Numbered from the stretch's first letter, positions 44,216 to 56,497 are shown. The stretch: 64,000 bases of DNA from Delphinapterus leucas (GCF_002288925.2 NW_022098067.1:1074707-1138706); one strand, 5' to 3'. Numbers and translations: made by a program. Notes: generated from the letters alone by a model not told the origin.

Positions 44216-44285
44216 ACTTGCCCAAGGTTATGCAGCTCATAAGGAATGGAGCCAGAGGTGGACTCCTGCTGCATGAAAATGCCAA
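44216..44285 (+). repeat. MIR SINE, right part (interrupted)
   Basis: acttgcccaaggttatgcag continues the MIR that breaks at 43054; the join restores the expected MIR phrase gtaacttgcccaagg. Confidence 0.85.
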
Positions 44286-45393
44286 AGACACACAGAGTGC
44301 TGGCTGGGGAGGGAGGAAGGGAGGGGAGTGAGAGAAGCCATCACTGAGTAAAAGAGGGAAACAGAATAAGAGGTAAGATGAGCCTATGACAGACTTCATG
44401 TTTCATAATTTGGTTTAAAACAGGCCATGGCAGGACAGCTACCTTGCACATCTCCAAGGGGCATTATCCACAGAGCACAATGGGAACAGAGTGCCCTGAA
44501 GCTGTCCAGTGGCAGCCCTGAGCCCTGACAAGTTAAGAAGGACAGCAGTCACCCCACCCTCTCAGAATCCCCTTACGTTTTACCTCTCTTTGCTGGGATG
44601 ACACAATACATACTCTAAATATATTTGAGGTGGAGGTAGGAGGTAGAAATCATCATTCACAAAGAGAAAATTTTAATATGCTTAATACAGAAGAAAAAGA
44701 ATTCAGAATTTAAAGTTCATTTGTTCAGGGGAGGATTTTCATATTAATGCAAAAAGATACACACAATCCCAATTGTTTCAGACCCACTGGCAGAAATAAC
44801 CCCGACCCTTCCTTCTTTTCTGTATACAGGATATATGAAAAATGTGTATGAACTCTAAGCTCTGTTTGGCTTATTTCCCCAAGAACATGTTGGTCTCACT
44901 TGCAAGGTGAACTATTAGAAGACTACAGACTTTTCCCTCTGCAGTTTAGAGGGCTTGCCCTTGGCATAGATTATATAAATTTAAAATTAGCATACAAAGC
45001 GCATTTGAATTGGAGGAGAGGTGATTGATAACAGAATGACTAGAGAGTTGAGATGATTGTACTCTTGTCAGAGGAGTATTTATAACTTGTTTCTGCACAA
45101 AAATGGGAAAGGCCTCTTATCTCAAATCTTTGAAGCCTTTGGGAAACCAGTGGCCTTTGCCCAACTGTGCTGGTTTAATTGGAGTCAATTTTCTTAGGAT
45201 TGTTCTGATCATATCAATACTATCATACCTGCTACATCATGATCCTATTGAAAAAACAGCCTCAGGCAGTTACCTCTGTAACAGGAAAAGAAATACGATT
45301 TATATAATTAGACTTTCAGAAGAAGAACATAGATCAAAAAAGAAAGGACCAATTGTGTCAGAATTATTCATTCATTTATTTATGTATCTGTGG
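44286..45393. other. Unassigned sequence
   Basis: No gene is recognised. A 170-codon open frame starts at 45103 and runs into the LTR-like block downstream. It has no recognisable domain and I regard it as chance. Confidence 0.45.
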
Positions 45394-45826
45394 ATGAAGA
45401 ATGTCGCCTGCCATACCAGTAAACAAAGGAGGTTGCAACCATCAGGCCGTCAGCTGCTGCATTACCCCCTCATCACCAACTTCCTACGGTGCACTCTGAG
45501 GGGACTCAGGATGGAGAAAACAGGATACTGGCCCTATATAGTTAAGGTGCATATCAAAGGAATGGTTTCAGTGAGCCCAGTCTCTTGCATCTTCCCACAC
45601 ATAGAAAAGTGCTAAATTCATTAACTTAAGATATCTGATTTTTCTTTAATATTCTGACTACTTGCAGCTTTTATTGCAAAAACTCCTGGCTCCTCCCTTA
45701 CCTCTTCTGTACAGTCCCTCAGAGCTATCTGAGAGCCTGTCTCCTGAGCTTAAGTCCTCAGTGTGTCTACCAAATAAAACATAATTCGCAACTTTTATTT
45801 TGTGCATTTTTTTCAGTCAATATATA
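45394..45826 (+). mobile_element. Probable solo LTR
   Basis: From tgaagaatgtcgcctgcc to tttttcagtca. It has an LTR-like 3' part: a C/T-rich stretch, a polyadenylation-like ccaaataaaacataattcg near 45769 and a terminal attttgtgcatttttttcag. The family is not identified and I see no clear TSD. Confidence 0.45.
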
Positions 45827-45867
45827 CATTTGCTTATTTATTCATTCATTGGTACTTCTAGTTAACA

Positions 45868-46088
45868 GAGTGTAGTGATTAAAGTACTAGGTTTAGAATA
45901 AGACAGAGCTGGGCTTAAATCTTAGCCTGCAATTTTCTGTGTGACCTCAGGCAAATTATTTAATCTCTGAAGCCTAAATCTCCTTATCTGTACGTGGGAT
46001 TAATAATAGTATTCAACTCATAAGGTCATATGAGGATCAAATGAGATATGATACAGTAAAAGCTCAATAAATGTAAGCTATTAATATA
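45868..46088 (-). repeat. MIR SINE, antisense
   Basis: Nearly full length: gtgtagtgattaaagtacta, tgtgtgacctcaggcaaatt, tctccttatctgtacgtgg and aagctcaataaatgtaagc. Confidence 0.9.
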
Positions 46089-46242
46089 AATAAAATACCT
46101 TTATATGTCCCAGAGAAACAAGCTCAGTGAATAATATAGTACAAGTTCAAAAATAAAATGAATATATTTTATTTCCATCAAAGCTCATTTTTCACTAGTT
46201 TGGGATTCCAAATAGCCTAGGACTTTGAAATTTAAGAATAAC

Positions 46243-46253
46243 AATATATATAA

Positions 46254-46290
<37 letters not shown>

Positions 46291-46298
46291 TGTATATT
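46243..46298. repeat. (TA)n microsatellite
   Basis: TA dinucleotide array with a few ta/ca interruptions, about 56 bp. Confidence 0.95.
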
Positions 46299-46724
46299 TA
46301 CCTTTATTATATAATTGTATGTATAATTTGTTTCACCACTAATGAAGTGTTTTTCATTCCTGCATAGAATACTGAATAATCTATTTTCTTCTAAAGAGAA
46401 GGACAGAATGTCTCCTGCTTTTCCTCACTATTGGGTATTCTTCTTGCAAAGCTAAAACTTCTCTTCATTATTGCCCTAGGCATAGTGTGTCAAGATGTCA
46501 GATGACATCTTTTGTCTAGTCTCTTATTTGATTTTCCATTCATGTTGAAAAGATGTACAAAAAGCAGCATCTTTCAAGGTGTAGAGATGGAAAGAGGGGT
46601 TAGACAAAATTCTCATTGCTTTATACAAAGGTTTCCTTCCATGTTTGTTTCTATTTTGAGTGGTGATTTTATCAGTTTGCATTGAACCCTGCCCTTGAAC
46701 TTAAACAAGCACTTGCACCAATAA
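46299..46724. other. Unassigned sequence
   Basis: No gene or named repeat. Confidence 0.4.
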
Positions 46725-46915
46725 GAACAATAAGCACTGCCTGGGATTTATTGAGCTCTTATCGTGCTCTGTGCATGATACCAATATCCCTACAGGAATT
46801 TCCTTATTTAATCCTCAAATTAGAGGTGTCAGGTAAGTACTATTATTACCCTTATATAATGAGTGAGAAAACAGACTTAGTGCAATTAATGATTTGTTTA
46901 AATCACATCACTCAT
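46725..46915 (+). repeat. MIR SINE
   Basis: atttattgagctcttatcgt, aggtaagtactattattacc and agtgagaaaacagacttag are consecutive MIR blocks. The overlapping 85-codon frame is only a reading through this SINE. Confidence 0.82.
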
Positions 46916-47139
46916 TTACCTGTATATCAAATTTACTGAGTACCTGAACCTATGAAGTGCTCTCTGAGATATGAAGATGTGAGAGGTGGTATATTTGTCC
47001 CCTGGGAGCTTATAGGCTAAAGGCAGAGGTAAAGCACACACAGAGAACAGCATAAACATTATAGGATGGATAGATGTCATGAAAAGAAACCTTCTTTGCT
47101 ATTCTTAACTTGTTAGGCCCCAAATAAATCATCATCTCT

Positions 47140-47350
47140 CAAATGCATATGCCTTTATATGGGTCACTGCCTCTGCCTAGACTGTGTCTCTCTCTTATCC
47201 TTCTCTTCCTCTCCCACTTCTTCCTTTCACTAACTTTGACCTGAGCTTTAAGACTCAGCTCAGAAGTTATGTCTTCTAGAGAGTCATTCTTTAATCTGGA
47301 TTGCTGTTTCCCCTCTACAGGCTCATTGCAGTGTAGGACATTATACAAAT
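47140..47350 (+). repeat. LINE-2 (L2) fragment
   Basis: Sense L2 3' coding block: ctgcctctgcctagactgtg, agactcagctcagaagttat and tctagagagtcattctttaa. Confidence 0.6.
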
Positions 47351-47439
47351 TAGAAGTGCTTGGGGTTCATCTAGGATGACACAAGTACCAAAACTGTCTG
47401 GAGGTTAGAAAATCTGCTACATGGGTTTTGAGATATAAT

Positions 47440-47580
47440 TGAAAGAGCATACAACTGGAAGAAGGGAGAATTGAATGCTAATCCTAGTTCTAAAACTAGA
47501 ATCAGTTTTGTAATTTTGAACGAATCATTTAACTGTGAACTTTATGAAATGGGTACAATAATGGTAATTATATAGCTATT
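47440..47580 (-). repeat. MIR SINE, antisense
   Basis: aatgctaatcctagttctaa, aacgaatcatttaactgtg and gggtacaataatggtaatta in order; strongly diverged. Confidence 0.6.
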
Positions 47581-47729
47581 TTACAAAACAGCCTGTGATT
47601 TTTCAAATGAGAAAATATGTAAATTGCTTGTTTAGTTTAACTTTTTAACTTTAAAGAGCTATCCCCTATTAACATGACTATTATTTTCAGATCTTGGTTT
47701 AGGAGGGTTGAATCAGAACTACAAAGTAG

Positions 47730-48234
47730 TGCTGAGGCCCAGGGTAGCTGCCCCAAAATATGTCTCAATTGCATATTGATTAATTTGAACCAAGTTACTT
47801 CAGAAATTGTGAATGTGACAGAACACTTAAACCCTCCTTTCTGTCTCCCTGAAAGCAGGAAATAAATCTCTCATGTGAAAGGTGCACCCCTGCATCTGGA
47901 GGTAGAAGGACCCTACCCCTATTTCCAGAGAGCGGGGATTCAGTCTGAGAAGCCTGGATAAACAAATCGTGATACTTCTTTAATTTATTACTCCAAGCCC
48001 CACAGAACCTGTTTCTTTGTCCTGTTAATTTCTCACAAATTTATTGGGGTTTTTTTGGTCTAAAAAGTATGGAATCTGCCTGCTTTGACTACTTCTTAGG
48101 TTCAATTTCTTCCTGTGTATGAGTTAAGATTTGTTTCTTTTTCTCCTGTTAATAATCTGTCTTGTGTTGATTTTATTATTAGTCCAGCCACAGAACTCAA
48201 GAGGAGAAGAGGGGGAAATTTCCCCTCCCCAATA
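47730..48234 (+). mobile_element. Solo LTR of the 0.5-kb family (copy 3)
   Basis: A 505-bp block from tgctgaggcccagggtagc to ttcccctccccaata, with the tail motif tttctttttctcctgttaat shared with the LTRs at 30484 and 31950. The flanking tetranucleotide gtag at 47726-47729 and 48235-48238 is a 4-bp TSD. The terminal CA has decayed to TA. No retroviral genes. Confidence 0.72.
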
Positions 48235-48238
48235 GTAG

Positions 48239-48860
48239 GAATTAATCCTAAATGAAAAAAATAACAAACAGCACTCCACACATTCCTATCTACCTATCTA
48301 GTCTTACTATAAATTATTTCACAAGAATTCTGTGCAATCTTGTTTCAAATATCTCAGAGGATAACTCCTCCATCACCTGTGTGTGTAGGTCATCTTAGAA
48401 GTATATTAACCTCATGAGGAAAGATACCACTTTCATTCATATTTTTGTTTTATTAATATATCCAGTGAAGTTGACAGCATCCTCCCCTTTTCCTTTTACA
48501 TGTTTGTGAAAGAGAGTACACAGGAGATGGGAGAGTTTCAGAGTCACAGAATGAAGTTCCAAAATGAACCAGCACCTCTTGGTCCTCTGAGCAGATAGCT
48601 GACTCAGGGACCTGTATAAGCAGATGTACCGAGGGTACTACCTATTCTCTGCCATTTATCAACACTGATACTGACTTAGCTGGCATCCAACTCTTTTCTT
48701 GGTTGTCTGTTGAATCTTTTTTGGGGGGAGGGGGTACAAATTCCTAAAGAGAATGAAATGGAAAATAGTGCGGTAAGATTTCTAAGTGACAATTATATTA
48801 ATTTCAATAGTGTTTTAACATTTCTATCATTAGTGAATATTCAGAGAAATGAAATATAAT
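48239..48860. other. Unassigned sequence
   Basis: No gene. A faint L2-like phrase is present around 48405-48470, too weak to call. A G-rich run lies at about 48722-48734. Confidence 0.4.
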
Positions 48861-49081
48861 GGACCCTGGAACAACATGGGATTCAACTGTGAGGGTTAAC
48901 TTATATGAAGAGTTTTTTTCAATAAATACGTGCTACCACCGTACTACTCCATCCATGGTTGGTTGAATCTATGGATGTGGAGCTGCCTATACAAAGGGCC
49001 GACTGTAAAGTTATACTATGATTTTTGACTGCACAGAGATCAGCATCCCTAACCCCAGCTTTGTTCAAAGGTCAACTGTAC
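48861..49081. mobile_element. Tigger/pogo-type MITE, possibly composite
   Basis: The left end reads ggaccctggaacaacatggg. The right end, tttgttcaaaggtcaactgt, is its inverted counterpart. Inside lies a second Tigger-like end on the plus strand (ggttggttgaatctatggat to agggccgactgt). This short element lacks a transposase and was mobilised in trans. Assignment is from memory of Tigger termini. Confidence 0.68.
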
Positions 49082-50257
49082 TCTGTTTTTTATACAAAGG
49101 AACCATCTGCATCTTTCATCTGAGCTGGATTGTTAAACCAGAGGTGATCATTGTGTAAACTCTCAACTGGTGGAAATGACCACTATAATGACCTGTATTT
49201 GAAAATTTGGGGATCTTTGGAGAATTCAAGCAGTATTCTTTGCTTGATATTACTATATGAATAATAATGCATTACATGGATTTTAATATTGTTTCTTGAA
49301 AATTTTGCCTTTATGGATTTCAGGGGGTGAGTGAATTTGCCTACAAAGATGTGTGCTTATCAAAGAAAACATGCAGTGCTGCCACACACACACACATCTA
49401 AAGTCAATCTCACATTTTGTTTAAGAGAAAACTACAAACTTTTTCACAGCACAGCATAGAAATGTACAAGAAAAAGATATAAAAGTGTGGCTGCAGGTAA
49501 CCTCCCCTGGGAAACTGCAGTGGTTCTCTCATATTTATAACCTGTCTCTTAGGAAAAGATATGCAGGATGAAATAGATATCAATTCTTATAGTCTAACAG
49601 GGAGGGGAAAAAAATCTCACAGAACTTGAAAGAAATATTCTGGTAACTTATGTGGAATTGAATTTGAGATAAGGTGGGTATGTCTTAGATCCCATGCACG
49701 GGAATTACTTTTCCACTGAACTACTAAAATAACCTTTTTATAAGTTGGTCTTGAAGCATAGAGTCCAAAGACAGCATTAGAGTTAAGCTCCCACATATAA
49801 AGAAGGAATGGTGCAAAAGACATTGGGATGGATTTAAAGAAAGAACACAAAAATATTATTTTATCTTCCTTGTCTTTTGCCAGACAAGGTTATATTTCTC
49901 AATCTTGTCTGCCCATGCTTAACTAAACTACTTGCATGAAGTGCTAATGAGATCCTGAAAGAAATGAACAGTGAGATTTTACATTCAGTGCTGAAAATTG
50001 ACAAATTTCAAATTCTCTCCTTATCATATGACCTTGGGTAAAATGTTCATTCTATCTTGCATGTAATTTTTGTAACCCAATATAATGTGGAGCCAAAATA
50101 TCAAATGTGCACATCTTATCTTGTTCCCATGGAAGGCTCCCTTATTTCCTGAGCCCACACAGAAACTCTCAGTTCTCAACAAAATTAACTAGAGTAGTAG
50201 GCCCAGGAGTTAGAACCTGTTTGCTATCCCTGATAGAGAGGAAAGAAAATGTGCTTT
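49082..50257. other. Unassigned sequence with a short (CA)n
   Basis: No gene or named repeat. A (CA)n tract of about 13 bases lies near 49384. Confidence 0.45.
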
Positions 50258-50455
50258 GAAGACATACAGTCTTGAGTTTGAATTTTTATTGTTTACCAAT
50301 TATCTAACCATAAGCAAGTTACCTAATTTCTATGAGTATCAGTTGCTGATTTATAAAATGATAACTTCTGCTTTTCAGAGTCTTTGTGAGACTATGAAAA
50401 AAAGTACATAAAATGTCACCAGTAAGAGTCACTCAGAAATAACAGCCATTATTAT
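50258..50455 (-). repeat. MIR SINE, antisense
   Basis: acagtcttgagtttgaattt, accataagcaagttacctaa and cagagtctttgtgagactat follow the reverse-complement MIR order. Confidence 0.72.
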
Positions 50456-50477
50456 TCCTGTCTATAAAATTAATTTA

Positions 50478-50580
50478 AGAAATATTCACTGGGTGTTCAC
50501 CTGGTACAAGACACCAGGCTAGACACTGAAGTTAGTAATATTAGGATAAAACATAGTCCCCCTACTCAATGGCCAAGGAG
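50478..50580 (-). repeat. L2 3' end, antisense
   Basis: aaatattcactgggtgttca, then acaccaggctagacactga, matching the reverse complement of the L2 terminus. Confidence 0.6.
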
Positions 50581-50621
50581 GGAAAAAGTTTCATGAAAAA
50601 CACTTCCTCTTACTACATAAT

Positions 50622-50775
50622 ATGGGTAATTTTATGTGTCAACTTGGCCAGATCACAGTACCCAGATATTTGGCAAAATATTCTTATGAATATTTCTGTG
50701 AAGGTGTTTATTGAATGAGATTAATTTTCAAATTGGTGACTTTGAGTAAAGAAGTATATCTTTTTCCAACTGGAA
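50622..50775 (+). mobile_element. MLT2-type ERVL LTR, 5' fragment
   Basis: gggtaattttatgtgtcaac, tacccagatatttggcaaa and tttctgtgaaggtgttta match the first 150 bases of an MLT2 LTR, as also at 62413. The rest is absent or unrecognisable. Confidence 0.8.
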
Positions 50776-51019
50776 TGATTATCAGAGATAAAATATTCAA
50801 GGATTTATTTGTCCCTTCTTATTAAATATGGATACTCAAAGTTTTTAAAAAATTACTCTTTTTTTATCGGTTGGTCAGACTGAGTCCGTAAAGTTGTATT
50901 TCTTATTAAACAGAAAAGTTTCATTTTTGCTACTTCTAAAAGTGAAATTTTGGAGGTTCTTCAGCTCTCAGAGGTATTTATGTACAGAAATGTACATTTG
51001 CAAAAGAAAAATGAGTACT
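50776..51019. other. Short unassigned interval
   Basis: No gene or named repeat. Confidence 0.4.
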
Positions 51020-51935
51020 CCCAAAGGCCAAAACTGGAATCAATTTTAGTAGTAAAGTATATTGGACTGTAATTTAAGATATAAAATAAATATCCATGAG
51101 CCCATATGGATATAAATAAATGATTGAATAAGTACATAACTGGAAGAGAAGAATTTATTCTTCCTTACAAAGGATTCCAGATATTTTATGTAGGTATTAC
51201 CTACTGCAAGAGGTGGAGCTTACTTAGCTCTCCTCTCCTTCCCTCATGCCCCTACTCCAGCCCAGTTGAGTGTGGGCTGCACTTAGTAACTTGCTTCCCA
51301 AAGTATAGTATGGAAAGGCTTGGGGAATGGGGTAACTTTAAAGTAGATAGACTTGGTAAATACTACCTTATCCAGGTGATTGAGGTTCACATCATCAGTG
51401 ATAGATAAGTCATGCTGATAGCATGTTCTCTTGACATGATATGATGAGATGGCACTTTACTTCTATGGTCTTCCTCCCTAAACCCCATGACTCCACTACA
51501 AACATGAAAAAGACATTGAAGGACATTCTGCAAAAACTTTGATCAGTGCTCCTCAAAATTTTCAGGTCATCAATGACATGGAAATTCAGAGAAACTGTCA
51601 TGGGCCAGAGGATGCTAGAGTGACATAATGACTAAATATAATGCAGTACCCTGGATGAGATCCTGGGACAGAAAAAAGATATTGAGGAAAAAAACCTGGT
51701 GAGATCTGAATAAACTGTTGAATTCAGTTAATAGTAATGTACCATTGTTGGTTTCTTGTGATCAACAACTTGTAAAAAATGGATCATGGTTGTATAGGAT
51801 AATACCAATATTATTGGGGGACAATGGGCAAAGGTTATACAGTAGCCCTTGTACTAATTTTGCAACTTTTCTGTAAATCTAAAACTATTCTAATTTTTTT
51901 TAATTTAATGAAATAAATAAGTTATATGAGCCAAA
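51020..51935 (+). mobile_element. Ancient L1M/HAL1 3' end
   Basis: The end reads tttgcaacttttctgtaaat followed by an A/T-rich tail, as at 41097 in the HAL1 copy. The upstream part (aaagacattgaaggacattc, tggatgagatcctgggacag) is the typical 3' UTR of old L1M elements. Left boundary approximate. Confidence 0.6.
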
Positions 51936-53489
51936 GATATACAAAATGCAAAAAAAAAAAAAGAATGTAATTTGAAAATGTCAGAAAGTAATTGTTGAAT
52001 ATATCTGAATTGTTCTTGTTCTCCTTGTGCTTTGAGACCTAGAGGAGCAATCCTTTGGGGTGAAATTACCCTTAAACATTATGGATTATTTTAAAAGACT
52101 ATTCATATTAGATTTTACATGACAGAAACATTGAAAAGTTTCTTTTTCCATTAATGATATCAGTATTTTAACAAAATGAATCAAACAAATCATTTTATTG
52201 ATGATATTCTTCAGAATCTTTGAGAGAAAGGAAAAATTCAACAGGCAATTATGATGTGCTATTCCAAAAAAAGTACCTGTGATTTTTGACTCAAAATAAC
52301 AGGTGCTAATTTTCATCTTATTTTGGATTTCATTTGAATATTACTCATCTATTATAAATTTGTGCTGAATTCCTATTGCATTTTTTTTTTTTAGGAGGGA
52401 GAAAGGGAAGAGTTAGCTAGGATAGGAGGACATCAACACTGTTTTACCATACCTAGACTTTCTATTTAATGCATCTGAAGAGCCATCCAGACAATTTGAT
52501 AGGGATTACCAAGCTTTATAGCTTTGACTTAGCATCACTGAATATTAAACACTCTTTCTTTTCTGAGGCATTGAGTCTGGACATTCCTTGTAATAGAAAA
52601 ATATTTGTACAATTTAAAAGGTTTTCTCCAAATTTCCTTTTTAAATGTTGTTGCTAACTGACTGCATTAGTCCAAGTGAGCTAATTGATGTAAAGTACTG
52701 TAATGTCCAAACTTCTATGGCTAAATATAATAATGGCTTATATCTCATTCAGGTCACAGCCAATGTAGATCACTGAGGGTAGGAGGTTTGCTCCATGTAA
52801 TCATTCAAAGACTGAGGCTTCTTCTACTTAATGGTTCTGTCCACGTTGCTTTGGGCAGAAGTAGGATATATGGCTTCACCTAATTATAGAGAAGTCTGAT
52901 AAATATAGGATACCTGGATGACCAGGAAAAAAAGAATGGGTTTCCCTTGGAATGGAACTGCAAGACAGATAGAATATTCTTATGGAAGGCTCAGCCAGCC
53001 TTGTATATGGATTGGGAGACAAAGTTTTGTCTTAACTGAGTGAGGTGGACACTAGGCCACATTGAGTTCTAGATTTGTGGTACTAATATGAAAGTGTTAG
53101 GTTACTGGTCAAGGTGTAATTTTTTTAAATACAAGACTGGAGGAGATTTTACAATTTCTCTAACAAATCATATATCTTAAACAGTATTCATTTCTCCAGT
53201 GAAAAATTACTTTTAACATCCCTTATGTTAATTAACATTATCACTCTGGTGTTGATTAGATGATATTGGAAGTTCTTGCAATAGTTTCTTCTGGAATGTG
53301 GATTGGATTTTTCAAATGCTAACTAACCAAGCCTTGGGTGTAGACTTCTGATTAGTTTACTTTAGATAGTAACTAATCATTCTTAGGTGAGGATTAGAGT
53401 TAATTTAAACACAGAGGTCATATATATTATATAATTTATGCTAAACTATCTAAAAGTACATGACAGACGATATAATAAATGTTCTTAAT
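51936..53489. other. Unassigned sequence, one weak dispersed-repeat block
   Basis: No gene. A T-run lies at 52380-52392. The block 52700-52900 (tggcttatatctcattcagg) resembles an old mammalian dispersed repeat that I cannot name. Confidence 0.4.
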
Positions 53490-53501
53490 AATTTTTATTA
53501 T
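53490..53501. repeat. Left TSD of L1-G (approximate)
   Basis: aatttttattat compares with aaattttattat at 60431-60442, consistent with an A/T-rich duplicated target with one difference. Confidence 0.5.
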
Positions 53502-54453
53502 GGAACTTGCAGGCAAGATGGTGGAGTAGAAGGGCATGAGCTCACCCCTTCTTACAAAAACACCAAAATCACAACTAACTGCTGAACAACCATTGAAAAA
53601 AATAAACAAACAAACAAAAAAACCACTGGGGCCTACCAAAAAAGATACCCTACATCCAAAGACAAAGAAGAAGCCACAACAAGATAATAGGAGAGGGCTA
53701 AGTCATGATAAAATCAAATCGCATAGCCACCATGTGAGTGACCAATAAACTAAAAATAATTGTACCACAAAAGTTCTCCTATAGGAGTCCTGAGCCCCAC
53801 ATCAGGCTTCCCAAACAGGGGGTTTGGGAATGGGAGGAGTAACCCCCAGAAAATCTGGCTTTGAAGGCCAGAGTGGTTTGACTGCAGGAATTCCATAAGA
53901 CTGGGGGAAATAAAAACTCTACTCTTGGAGGGCACACAGAAGGTCTAGTGTACACCAGGACTCAGGGAGAAAAAGCAGTGACATCATAAGAGACTGGGCC
54001 AGACCTACCTGCTAGTATTGGAGGGTCTTCTGCAGAGGTGGGGGGTGGCTGTGGTTCACTGTGGGGACAAAGACACTGGCAGCAGCAGTTCTGGTGAGTA
54101 CTCATTTGCATGAGCCCCCCTGGAGACCTCCATTTCCTCCCCAAAACCTAGTACCACTCAAAAGCCAGTACGATCCAGTGTTACGATGCCTCAGGACAAA
54201 CAACCAACAGAGTGGGAACACAGCTCCACCCATTAGCAGAGAGGCTGCTTAAAGTCTTCCTGAGCATGGCCCTGCCCGCCAGAGGGGCAAGACCCACCTC
54301 CACCCTCCAGTGGGCAGAAACCAGGCCCTCCCACCATGAAGCCTGCACAAGCCTCTTAGACAGCCTAATCCACCAGAGGGCAGACAGTAGAAGCAAGAAC
54401 TACAACCCTGCAGCTTGCAGAACAGAAACCACAATCACATAAAGATAGATAAG
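53502..54453 (+). promoter_or_regulatory. L1-G 5' UTR
   Basis: 0.95-kb promoter-type region homologous to 2503-3400 of L1-B along its length, ending in the block cagagggcagacagtagaag shortly before ORF1. Activity inferred from position only. Confidence 0.72.
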
Positions 54454-55356
54454 ATGAGATGGCAGAGAATATGTCTCAGGTGAAGAAACAAGATAAAACC
54501 TCAGAAAAACAACTAAGTGAATTGTAGATAGGCAATCTACTGGAAAAAGAATACAGAGTAATGATAGTGAAGATGATCCAAGATGTCACAAAAAGAATGA
54601 AGCCAAAGATTGAGAAGATGCAAGAAATGTTTAACAAAGACCTAAAAATACTAAAGAACAAATGAAGAGAGATGAACAATACAGTAACTGAAATGAAAAA
54701 TACACTAGAAAGAATCAATAGCAGAGTAACTGAGGCAGAATGAATAAGTGACCTGGAAGACAGAATGGTAGAAATCACTGCCATGAAACAGAATTAAAAA
54801 AAATAATAATAATGAAAAGAAATGAAGAAAGTCTAAGAGACCTCTGGAACAACATCAAACACACAAACATTTGCATTATAGGGATCCCAGAAGGAGAAGA
54901 GAGAAAGGACCTGAGAAAATATTTGAAGAGATAATAGCTGAAAACTTCCCTAACATGGGAAAGGAAACAGTCACCCAAGTCCAGGAAGTGCAGAGAGTCC
55001 CAGGAAGGTTAAACCCAAGGAGGAACACACCAAGACACATAGTAATCAAACTGACAAAAATTAAAGACAAAGAAAAAATATTTAAAGCAACAAGGGAAAA
55101 GCAACAAATAACATACAAGGGAATCCCCATAAGATTATCAGCTGATTTCTCAGCAGAAACTCTGCAGGCCAGGAGGGAATGGGATGATATATTTATAGTG
55201 ATGGAAGGGAAGAACCTACAACAAAGAATGCTCTACTCAGCAAGTTTCTCATTCAAATTTGACAAAGAAATCAAAAGCTTTACAGACAAACAAAAGCTAA
55301 CAGATCTCAGCACCACCAGACCAGCTTTGCAACAAATTGTAAAGGAACTTATCTAA
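54454..55356 (+). pseudogene. L1 ORF1 remnant (L1-G)
   Basis: The start ATG at 54454 aligns with the ORF1 ATG of L1-B at 3401, but the coiled-coil half is broken by early stops. The C-terminal, RNA-binding half is open over 54871-55356 (161 codons), carrying EKIFEEIIAENFPNMGKE and then RNTPRHIVIKLTKIKDKEK, and ends at a TAA. ORF1p is the L1 RNA chaperone; this copy cannot make a complete one. The preserved C-terminal frame suggests the disruptive mutations cluster at the N-terminal side. Confidence 0.88.
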
Positions 55357-55746
55357 GCAGAAGAGAAAAGGTCACTATGAGAAATAAGAAAATTAGGAAT
55401 GGAAAAGCTCACCTGTAGAGGCAAACATAAAGTAAAGGTAGGAAATCATCTGCACACAAATATGATATCAAAACCAGCAATTGTGAGGAGAGCACAAATG
55501 CAGGATATTGGAAAAGCATTGGAAATAAAAAGATCAGCAACTTAAAGCAATCTTGTATATATATAGACTGCTATATCAAATCCACATGGTAATCACAAAC
55601 TGAAAATCAACAATATATACACACACAGAAAAGAAAATGAAGTCCAAACACAACACTAAATTTAATCATCAAATCATCAGAGAAGAGAACAAAAGAGGAA
55701 GGGAAGAAAAAAGATCTACAAAAACAAATCCAAAATAATTAAGAAA
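55357..55746 (+). other. L1-G long inter-ORF spacer
   Basis: 390 bp lie between the ORF1 stop and the ORF2 start, against 58 bp in L1-B and 53 bp in L1-D. Only its last part (acaaatccaaaataattaag) matches theirs. It is AT-rich with a short (TA)n at about 55556. No open frame bridges it. Confidence 0.85.
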
Positions 55747-56482
55747 ATGGCAATAGGAAAATACATATCGATAATCACCTTAAATGTAAATGGATTAAAT
55801 GCTTGAACCAAAAGGCATACACTGGCTGAACGGATACAAAAAGAAGGCTGGTATATATGCTGTCTACAAAAGACCCACTTCAGATCTAGGGACACATACA
55901 GACTGAAAGTGAGGGAATGGAAAAGGGTATTCCATGCAAATGGAAATGAAAAGAAAGCTGGAGTAGCAGCACATATATCAGACAAAATAGACTTTAAAAT
56001 AAAGACTGTTACAGGAGACAAAGAAGAATTGATCAAGAGATGATTTCAAGAAGATATAACAATTGTAAATATATATGCACCCAATATAGGAGCACCCCAA
56101 TATACATGAAGCAAATATTAACAGCCACATAGGTAGAAATCGAAAGTAATTTTAAAATAGTGGGGGACTTTAACAGTAATTTAAAAATAGTGGGGGACTT
56201 TAACACCCCACTTTAACAATGGACAGAGCATTGAGACAGAAAATCAATAAGAAAACACAGGCATTAAAGGACACATTAGACCAGATGGACTTAATTGATA
56301 TTTATACAGCATTCCATCCAAAAGCAGCAGAATGCACACTCTTCTCAAGTGCGTATGGAACATTCTCCAGGATTGATCACATGCTGGGCCACAAGGCAAT
56401 CCTCAGTAAATTTAAGAAAATTGAAATCAATCTTTTCTGACCACACTATGAGATTAGAAATCAACTACAAGAAAACAACTGT

Positions 56483-56497
56483 AAAAAACCACAAACA
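56483..56497. repeat. Left TSD of CHR SINE copy 6
   Basis: aaaaaaccacaaaca, matching the bases from about 56700 (aaaaaacacaaaca) after the SINE tail. Confidence 0.85.

Noticed and set aside
45103..45615. 170-codon open frame, the longest one outside recognisable L1 sequence
   Set aside because: It has no recognisable domain, begins in unassigned sequence and runs into an LTR-like block, with no splice or promoter context. Most likely chance.
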